Part shown: in pieces, positions 1 through 5,057 of the stretch
Layout of the letters: every line of letters begins with the position of its first letter
How positions within the stretch are numbered: the stretch's first letter is position 1
Assembly (NCBI GenBank): GCA_002712125.1
Contig: PASL01000018.1
Span: forward strand, 64,271 to 70,581
DNA length: 6,311 bases
Origin: Chloroflexota bacterium
GTDB taxonomy: Bacteria > Chloroflexota > Dehalococcoidia > Lucifugimonadales > Lucifugimonadaceae
Direction: 5' to 3'
The notes under the pieces: generated by a model
What the model saw: only the letters and a program-made list of their open reading frames with translations
Database searches by the model: none
Told to the model about the DNA's origin: nothing
Position numbers and translations under genes: made by a program

Positions 1-377
1 GGTTTTCTGCCTAGCCTAAACTTACATGCGCCAAATTCACCTCTTATGCAGTTGTAACATTTTGCACATGGGAAAAAATACGAAAATGCTATTCTATCCC
101 CTTCTTTTAAAGGTTTTCTTAGGGAGTCTGTAGTAACTTTGTTCCCCATAGAAGCTACTGTACCCATCATTTCATGACCAAATACAAAAGGATCTCTAGG
201 ATGTTTTTTTGTATCAATTCCATCACCTCTCCAAATATGAAGATCAGAGCCACATACGCTGGTAGCTTCTACTTTTACTTGGATTGCATCATTTTCTAAT
301 TCTGGTAAAGGTAATTCCCTGAATTCCCAACTTTCATTTGAATCATGCCATACTGCTGATACTCCTGTTTTTCCCAT
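1..377 (-). CDS. Zinc-dependent alcohol dehydrogenase, N-terminal part (cut by left edge)
   Basis: About 125 N-terminal residues of a medium-chain (MDR) zinc-dependent alcohol dehydrogenase, which would oxidise an alcohol with NAD(P)+. Visible are the catalytic zinc ligand Cys42 in the CGSDLH motif, the GHExxG motif at His68-Glu69 (second zinc site residues), and four structural-zinc cysteines at 104, 107, 110 and 118 (C-x2-C-x2-C-x7-C). The nucleotide-binding Rossmann half and the stop codon lie beyond the window, so cofactor and substrate cannot be read. The start is the ATG at 377, chosen because GGAG lies 8 bases upstream and the protein begins with the usual short N-terminal strand of the family. 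It is divergent from the threonine synthase-like gene. The family includes threonine dehydrogenase, sorbitol dehydrogenase and class III-like enzymes; the visible half does not choose between them. Confidence 0.93.
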   Translation of the reverse strand, partial: MGKTGVSAVWHDSNESWEFRELPLPELENDAIQVKVEATSVCGSDLHIWRGDGIDTKKHPRDPFVFGHEMMGTVASMGNKVTTDSLRKPLKEGDRIAFSYFFPCAKCYNCIRGEFGACKFRLGRK

Positions 378-385
378 TTATAGTA

Positions 386-389
386 CTCC
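386..389 (-). promoter_or_regulatory. Shine-Dalgarno of the alcohol dehydrogenase gene
   Basis: GGAG on the minus strand, 8 bases before the ATG at 377. It supports that start codon. A nearer upstream ATG at 391 to 389 is out of frame and reads into a stop-free stretch of only a few codons of no interest. Confidence 0.65.
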
Positions 390-419
390 ATTAAGTCAAT
401 TTTTAGATATTTATTATTA

Positions 420-447
420 TTTATACTATATTTATTCTTCTTGTAAA
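420..447 (-). promoter_or_regulatory. Candidate sigma-70 type promoter for the alcohol dehydrogenase gene
   Basis: On the minus strand, TTTACA (447 to 442, one mismatch to TTGACA) is followed by 16 bases and TATAAA (425 to 420, one mismatch to TATAAT). Transcription would begin near 413, giving a leader of roughly 36 bases that contains the GGAG ribosome site. The region is so AT-rich that a chance match is quite possible. Confidence 0.3.
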
Positions 448-453
448 TAGATG

Positions 454-459
454 TATAGT
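454..459 (+). promoter_or_regulatory. Candidate -10 element of the threonine synthase-like gene, leaderless arrangement
   Basis: TATAGT ends 7 bases before the ATG at 467, the distance expected if transcription starts at or next to the start codon. No Shine-Dalgarno sequence precedes that ATG, which fits a leaderless mRNA. An alternative -10, TATACT at 422 to 427, would give a leader of about 33 bases. Neither has a convincing -35. Confidence 0.25.
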
Positions 460-466
460 TTTATTT

Positions 467-1552
467 ATGAAACATTGCTTAATTTGTACAAATTGTAAAA
501 AGAAACATAAACCTAGTATATTTCTTCTAAGGTGTGATGATTGTAATTCTGTTGTAAAAGTAGAGTATAAAGATTTTCCTCAGGATAAGAATTCTATGAT
601 GGATTCATTGTTGAGCTCAAATTCTACCTCATTGGGTGATGGTGACACTCCAATAATTCCCTTAAATAATCTTGGAGAAAAATTAGCACATAAATTTTTA
701 TATGCTAAACTTGAATTTTTATCTCCTACTGGATCATTTAAAGATAGAGGAGCTAATGTCCTAATGAATGTTGCAAAGAATTTTGGAGTTAATGAATTTG
801 TAGAAGATTCATCAGGAAACGCAGGTGCATCATTAGCAGCATATGCAAGTTTTATGAATATAAATGCTAACATCTTCGTTCCTCACAAAACACCTGATGC
901 TAAGAAAGAGCAAATTAGAGTGTATGGTGCTAAACTATTTCCAATTGAAGGATCTAGAAATGATACTACAATTTCAGCAATGAGTTATTCTGAAGGTAAT
1001 GATATTTTATATTTGTCGCATAACTTAAGTCCTTATTTTAGTGAAGGAATGAAAAATGTTACTTATGAAATAATACAAGAAGGTTTTTTGTTTGACCATG
1101 TGATTTTACCAGTTGGGAATGGATCATTATTGCTTGGGATGTACTCTGCTTACGAAGCATTATATAAACAAGGAAAAATTACTAATATACCCAAATTTCA
1201 TGCAATTCAAGCGAGTTCAGTTAGCCCTATTTATAACTATTTTCACGGTATAGACTGGGATATTAGTCAAGTTCTTCCTACACTGGCTAGTGGTATTGCT
1301 GTTTCAAATCCCCCAAGAATTTTTGAGATTTCTGACACTATTAGGAAATCTAAAGGTACTGTTATGACTGTGGAAGAAAAGGATATGATTTATTGGAAAA
1401 AATACATGTCAGAAAATGAAGGTTTATTTATAGAAGTTACTTGTTCAGCAGCTTTAGCAGGTTTAAATAAATTATTGAAAGAAAAAAAAATAGAGCCTAA
1501 TGAAAAAGTTCTAATTCCTCTAACCGGTACTGGATTAAAAGAATCGAAATAA
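467..1552 (+). CDS. Threonine synthase-like PLP-dependent enzyme with N-terminal zinc ribbon
   Basis: A 361-residue fold type II PLP enzyme closest in motifs to archaeal-type threonine synthase, which converts O-phosphohomoserine to threonine and phosphate in the cytoplasm. An N-terminal zinc-ribbon-like segment has cysteines at 4, 7, 10, 24 and 27. Lys92 in PTGSFKDRGA is the expected Schiff-base lysine. SSGNAG (115-120) is the substrate/cofactor loop, PVGNGS (215-220) the phosphate-binding loop, and TGTGLK (353-358) near the C-terminus is typical of the threonine synthase branch. Length is normal for this short class. ATG 467 is used because the zinc ribbon begins immediately after it; there is no Shine-Dalgarno sequence. 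The gene stands alone, with no homoserine kinase or homoserine dehydrogenase beside it. A paralogous ammonia-lyase or other beta-replacing enzyme is possible, so I give no gene symbol. The coding strand has a run of nine A at 1482 to 1490. Confidence 0.85.
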   Translation: MKHCLICTNCKKKHKPSIFLLRCDDCNSVVKVEYKDFPQDKNSMMDSLLSSNSTSLGDGDTPIIPLNNLGEKLAHKFLYAKLEFLSPTGSFKDRGANVLMNVAKNFGVNEFVEDSSGNAGASLAAYASFMNINANIFVPHKTPDAKKEQIRVYGAKLFPIEGSRNDTTISAMSYSEGNDILYLSHNLSPYFSEGMKNVTYEIIQEGFLFDHVILPVGNGSLLLGMYSAYEALYKQGKITNIPKFHAIQASSVSPIYNYFHGIDWDISQVLPTLASGIAVSNPPRIFEISDTIRKSKGTVMTVEEKDMIYWKKYMSENEGLFIEVTCSAALAGLNKLLKEKKIEPNEKVLIPLTGTGLKESK

Positions 1553-1570
1553 ATTAATCGCTATAAGCGA
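1547..1570 (-). terminator. Candidate intrinsic terminator overlapping the end of the FGE gene
   Basis: On the minus strand TCGCT and AGCGA form a perfect 5-bp stem with a 3-base loop (1570 to 1558), followed by the T-rich tail TTAATTTATTT (1557 to 1547). The stem lies in the last sense codons of the FGE gene and the stop codon is in the tail, which runs into the convergent neighbour. The stem is short, so this is tentative. Confidence 0.33.
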
Positions 1571-2507
1571 GTCTAAATCCTAAGTTCCCTGTTGAAGAAT
1601 CAGGTGAATTTTGAGTTCTAGCTGAATTTCTGTATCGATTACAGTATGAATTATGACATAAATAAGATCCACCTTTCATAGTTTTGGTGTTACCTTGAGG
1701 AGGTCCTTTAGGGTTTATTCTTGTTTCTTGACTTTCAATTTGGTGAAAGGATGATGAAAACCAGTCACTACACCATTCCCATACATTTCCAGCAGTATCG
1801 TATACATTTAGTTTATTAGGTTCAAAGTAATCAACAGGAGATGTTCCTAACCATCCATCATCTAGAGAGTTTTGATCAGGAAATTTTCCATCCCATATGT
1901 TACATTTTTTGTATATTTCCGAATCGTCATCGCCCCACGAAAAATTTTTATTAACTAATCCTCCTCTTGAAGCCATTTCCCATTCTGCTTCAGATGGAAT
2001 TTTCTTTCCTACCCATTTTGAGTATGCGTTTACATCATTCCATGAAACATGAACTACTGGATGAGTTTCTATACCCTTAATACTTGAATCAGGCCCATAT
2101 GGATTTTTCCAACTTGCACCATTTACTTTCCACCACCACGGAGCATCGTAAACGGATTCAGATACATTTTTTTTTGTTTTTTCAGATATTAATTGATAAA
2201 AAACAAAAGACCATCCAAACTTTTCTGCTTCAGTAGTATACCCAGTACTAATGCAAAATTTTTCAAAATCTATATTTGTTACAGGATATTGATCTATATA
2301 AAATTTTGATAGAGTGACTTCTCTAAGTGGTCCTTCTCCATCAGAAGAAAAGGCTTTTTTATAATTTGTTCCCATTAAAAATTTTTCTTGATCAATTAAT
2401 ATCATTTCTCCAAGTTTAATTTTTTGCTTACTTAAAAAATTTATTTCGTTAATATCACTGCTACTTTTATGAGGATCATTTGGAGAACAGCATTTTTTTT
2501 CTGACAT
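1554..2507 (-). CDS. Formylglycine-generating enzyme (SUMF1-type sulfatase-modifying factor)
   Basis: A 317-residue protein of the FGE-sulfatase family. These copper-dependent oxidases convert the cysteine of the sulfatase motif CxPxR into C-alpha-formylglycine, the catalytic residue of type I sulfatases. The C-terminal core reads GGSYLCHNSYCNRYR (279-293), so both redox cysteines are present as Cys284 and Cys289 with the C-x4-C spacing of human FGE (Cys336/Cys341). Many family members with other roles lack them. GNVWEWCSDWF (240-250) and the C-terminal NLGFRL are also conserved. There is no signal peptide, so it should act in the cytoplasm before sulfatase export. The N-terminus is a 30-residue polar extension with a Cys-Cys-Ser-Pro motif at 6-9. 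It is the last gene of a three-gene operon, 10 bases after the aminotransferase stop, with only a weak purine-rich ribosome site. A runs of 8 and 9 occur on the coding strand. Confidence 0.93.
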   Translation of the reverse strand: MSEKKCCSPNDPHKSSSDINEINFLSKQKIKLGEMILIDQEKFLMGTNYKKAFSSDGEGPLREVTLSKFYIDQYPVTNIDFEKFCISTGYTTEAEKFGWSFVFYQLISEKTKKNVSESVYDAPWWWKVNGASWKNPYGPDSSIKGIETHPVVHVSWNDVNAYSKWVGKKIPSEAEWEMASRGGLVNKNFSWGDDDSEIYKKCNIWDGKFPDQNSLDDGWLGTSPVDYFEPNKLNVYDTAGNVWEWCSDWFSSSFHQIESQETRINPKGPPQGNTKTMKGGSYLCHNSYCNRYRNSARTQNSPDSSTGNLGFRLAYSD

Positions 2508-2517
2508 TATTTTCTTT

Positions 2518-3702
2518 CTAACTATTAATTTGCTTTAATACTTGATTAAATCCATCTAAAGAGCCTTCTATTACCCAGTCTTCAACACAGTATGAAGCTC
2601 TAAAAAAACCTTTGGTTCCAAACCCTATGCCCGGTACTACAAGTACAAGTTCTTTTTGTAATATTTTTACAAATTCTTCATCATTAGGTATTGGTGATTT
2701 AGGAAAAAGGTAAAAAGCACCATCAGGTTTTACACAATCGTAACCAATTTTAATAAGGTTTTCATAAAGTAAATCTCGTTTTTTTCTATAAATATTTACA
2801 TCAACCACCTCGTCCTGTAATTTAGCAACAACTCTTTGCATTAATGCTGGAGCATTAACAAAGCCCAACGTTCTTAATGAGAAAATAATAGCATCAATAA
2901 GTTTTATTTTGTTATTATAACTAGGGTTGACTGCTATATAACCGATTCGTTCTCCTGCCAAACCTAAATCTTTTGAGTGAGATGTAGCCACAACGGATCT
3001 TTCGTGATACTGGTATATGAAAGGATAATCGTTATTAGAATAAATAATTTTTCTGTATGGTTCATCTGAAATCAAATAAATGCTAGTGGAATATTTTTTC
3101 TCTGCATTTTTTATAATTGAAGACATTTTTTCTAAAATTTCTTTTGAATAAATGACACCACTTGGGTTATTTGGAGAATTTATTAATATAGCTTTCGTTT
3201 TTTCACCTATAATATTTTCTAAGTTCTTGAGGTTTGGCATCCAGTTTTCATCTGAATCACAAATTCTATAATTCCCATTTTGATGTTCGATATAAAAAAT
3301 ATACTCTGCAAAAAATGGTGAAATAATTATTACTTCGTCTCCAGGGTCTAAGATAGATCTAAACAATGTATTAATAGCCCCTGCTGCTCCTACTGTCATA
3401 ACAATATCAGAAGCTTTGAAAGGTAGACCCGACTCTTTTGAAATTGATTTAGCTATTTCTTCTCTTACTTCATAAAAACCTGCATTTGGCATATATTTAT
3501 GAACATTTTTATCTTTGGAATTACTTAAATCTCTTAATATCTCAAAAAATTTTTTTGGAGGATTTACAATAGGATTTCCTAAGGATAAATCAAATACATT
3601 TTTTTCTCCATGTGTTTTTTTTAGCTCGATCCCTTGCTCAAACATCCTTCTTATCCAAGAGCTATTTTCCATCTGTTCTTGAACCTTTTTTGAAATATCC
3701 AT
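2518..3702 (-). CDS. PLP-dependent aminotransferase, class I/II
   Basis: A 394-residue fold type I aminotransferase of the aspartate aminotransferase superfamily, moving an amino group between an amino acid and a 2-oxo acid in the cytoplasm. Lys244 in SHSKDLGLAGERIGY forms the Schiff base with PLP. NSPNNPSG (175-182) and DEPY (213-216) hold the cofactor ring, and Arg368 in FFRASYC matches the arginine that binds the substrate alpha-carboxylate. The N-terminal SSWIRRMFEQG followed by DLSLGNP (38-44) is typical of a subgroup annotated simply as PLP-dependent aminotransferase, so the amino-acid substrate cannot be named. Length is normal and no key residue is missing. It starts 4 bases after the RDD gene stop with a moderate purine-rich site (GAAGTG), and is followed after 10 bases by the FGE gene, so the three are probably co-transcribed. 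Confidence 0.93.
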   Translation of the reverse strand: MDISKKVQEQMENSSWIRRMFEQGIELKKTHGEKNVFDLSLGNPIVNPPKKFFEILRDLSNSKDKNVHKYMPNAGFYEVREEIAKSISKESGLPFKASDIVMTVGAAGAINTLFRSILDPGDEVIIISPFFAEYIFYIEHQNGNYRICDSDENWMPNLKNLENIIGEKTKAILINSPNNPSGVIYSKEILEKMSSIIKNAEKKYSTSIYLISDEPYRKIIYSNNDYPFIYQYHERSVVATSHSKDLGLAGERIGYIAVNPSYNNKIKLIDAIIFSLRTLGFVNAPALMQRVVAKLQDEVVDVNIYRKKRDLLYENLIKIGYDCVKPDGAFYLFPKSPIPNDEEFVKILQKELVLVVPGIGFGTKGFFRASYCVEDWVIEGSLDGFNQVLKQINS

Positions 3703-3706
3703 ATTT

Positions 3707-4207
3707 TCACTTCTTTTTACTTTTTAAAAAATTCAGGAAAAAAGGTAGCCTTGATTTCTGGTCACATCTTACAACATATGTACCAGCTATCTTATCATGC
3801 CAGCCTTGATTTTCCTTATCTAATATAATCCATAATATTCCAACTCCAAATGATATGTATGAAACAAATTTACCTACCATTTCTCTTGGTATTGAAGCTG
3901 GCCCAGCTGGCGTTCCGTCCTTCATTACTACTATTATACCGGCCACCCATTTTCCTGGGGTTCTTCCCCATATTATAGTAGGTATAACAAAATATCCAAA
4001 AAGTACTAAGATATCTTGAGTTGCTGCATCTTCATGAAATAATTTATTACCTGAGATTGGTCCAAAAGTATAAATTATGATAAATATTAAACCTAAATCA
4101 ATCATAAATGCATATAATCGGCTTATTAGGCCAGCTATTTCTAAATTGGATATATTTTTTGAGTCTGGATTAATTTTTTCTTTTTTATTTTGATTTTTTT
4201 TATTCAT
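3707..4207 (-). CDS. RDD family integral membrane protein
   Basis: A 166-residue small membrane protein with the RDD domain. About 20 hydrophilic Lys/Asn-rich N-terminal residues are followed by three predicted membrane segments at roughly 33-50, 64-80 and 113-129. Family marks are the Arg30 and Asp37 of the first helix (SRLYAFMIDL), the RTPGK turn at 82-86, and the C-terminal DKENQGWHDKIAGTYVV (130-146) just after the third helix. A basic tail ends in KSKKK. The biochemical role of RDD proteins is mostly unknown; a few have been proposed as transporters, and nothing here points to a substrate. It is the first gene of the operon with the aminotransferase (4-base spacer) and FGE, and is divergent from the SDR gene. 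No Shine-Dalgarno sequence precedes the ATG; a TACAAT hexamer 6 bases upstream suggests a leaderless start. Confidence 0.9.
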   Translation of the reverse strand: MNKKNQNKKEKINPDSKNISNLEIAGLISRLYAFMIDLGLIFIIIYTFGPISGNKLFHEDAATQDILVLFGYFVIPTIIWGRTPGKWVAGIIVVMKDGTPAGPASIPREMVGKFVSYISFGVGILWIILDKENQGWHDKIAGTYVVRCDQKSRLPFFLNFLKSKKK

Positions 4208-4213
4208 ATTTGT

Positions 4214-4219
4214 ATTGTA
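4214..4219 (-). promoter_or_regulatory. Candidate -10 element of the RDD-aminotransferase-FGE operon
   Basis: TACAAT on the minus strand ends 6 bases before the RDD gene ATG at 4207, which has no ribosome binding site. The geometry fits transcription starting at the A of the ATG. The sequence 17 to 18 bases upstream (TTATTT/TTTATT) is a poor -35. Confidence 0.25.
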
Positions 4220-4234
4220 AGATAAATAGTATCT
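4220..4234. repeat. Short inverted repeat in the RDD/SDR divergent region, possible operator
   Basis: AGATA and TATCT flank a 5-base centre (AATAG), a perfect 5-bp-arm dyad next to the candidate -10 of the operon. A repressor bound here could affect both divergent genes. Five-base arms arise easily by chance in such AT-rich DNA, and no regulator gene is in the window. Confidence 0.2.
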
Positions 4235-4262
4235 AAAAATAAACTTAATTTACATTTATTAA

Positions 4263-4270
4263 AGAGGAGA
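4263..4270 (+). promoter_or_regulatory. Strong Shine-Dalgarno of the SDR gene
   Basis: AGAGGAGA containing AGGAG, with 6 bases between it and the ATG at 4276. It is the best ribosome site in the window and fixes the SDR start. Confidence 0.8.
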
Positions 4271-4275
4271 AAGTT

Positions 4276-5049
4276 ATGACTGGACGTATTAATAATAAGG
4301 TTGCATTAATAACAGGTGCAGGTTCTGGTATTGGTAAATCATGCTCTGTACTTTTTGCAAAACATGGTGCTAAGTTATCTCTTGCAGATGTAAAAAATGA
4401 TTCAATGATTGAACTTTCTAAAAAAATTAATTCTGAGGGGGGTGAGAGTTTTATTTCTAATGCGGATGTTACTTCTAATGATGAGTGTAAATCGTTAGTA
4501 GAAAAAACATATGAAAAGTATGGCAGGTTAGATATTTTAATTAATAGTGCTGGAGTTACGCCTAGATATGCTCCTAAAGATTGGGATTTTGAAAAAAAGT
4601 GGGACTGGGTGATAGATGTAAACTTAAAAGGTAGTATGATGATGTCATATCATGCCATAAAGAAAATGAAATTAAATAATGGCGGTTCAATAATTAACCT
4701 AGCCTCTATTATAGGATTAGTTGGTTATGCTCAAGGACTTAGCGATGGATTTAACCCTTATCCTCATTCAAAAGGGGGCATAGTACAGATGACTAGAGAT
4801 ATGGCTGTTGCATTCGGTAAAAGTGGAATAAGAGTTAATTCCTTGTGCCCGGGTTTTACTTATACACCATTAACCAAAACTCTAACTGATGACTCAGATG
4901 AACATCAAAGGCTTATTTCTCTTCATCCAATGGGAAGACTTGGGGAAGTTGAAGAAATTGCAAAGGCTGCTTTATTTTTAGCTTCAGATGATGCTTCATT
5001 TATAACTGGAATTAATATGCCTGTAGATGGTGGGTATACAGCTCAGTAA
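4276..5049 (+). CDS. Short-chain dehydrogenase/reductase (SDR) with an extended active-site loop
   Basis: A 257-residue classical SDR, an NAD(P)-dependent oxidoreductase of alcohols, sugars or oxo groups. The dinucleotide motif TGAGSGIG is at 13-20. Asp38 at the end of the second strand usually means NAD(H) rather than NADP(H). Asp64-Val65 and NSAG (90-93, a variant of NNAG) follow. The catalytic set is Asn116, Ser144, Tyr162 and Lys166 (YPHSK), then PG at 192-193 and the C-terminal ITGINMPVDGG. The serine-to-tyrosine distance is 18 residues, about five more than the usual 13, because of an extra segment before the tyrosine (LSDGFNP, 155-161). Length is otherwise typical. It is divergent from the RDD operon and ends 8 bases before the convergent sulfatase stop. 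The substrate cannot be told; automatic labels such as 3-oxoacyl-ACP reductase would not be justified by these motifs. Confidence 0.93.
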   Translation: MTGRINNKVALITGAGSGIGKSCSVLFAKHGAKLSLADVKNDSMIELSKKINSEGGESFISNADVTSNDECKSLVEKTYEKYGRLDILINSAGVTPRYAPKDWDFEKKWDWVIDVNLKGSMMMSYHAIKKMKLNNGGSIINLASIIGLVGYAQGLSDGFNPYPHSKGGIVQMTRDMAVAFGKSGIRVNSLCPGFTYTPLTKTLTDDSDEHQRLISLHPMGRLGEVEEIAKAALFLASDDASFITGINMPVDGGYTAQ

Positions 5050-5057
5050 ATTTGGAT

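Noticed and set aside
394..399. TTGACT on the minus strand as a -35 box for the alcohol dehydrogenase gene
   Set aside because: A -10 at normal spacing would fall on the start codon itself, so it cannot drive this gene with its Shine-Dalgarno site.
580..873. 97-codon open frame on the minus strand inside the threonine synthase-like gene
   Set aside because: It lies wholly antisense to a gene with clear family motifs, shows no recognisable domain and has no ribosome site of note.
3612..3809. 65-codon open frame on the plus strand over the RDD/aminotransferase junction
   Set aside because: It is antisense to two well-supported genes and its translation resembles no family I know.
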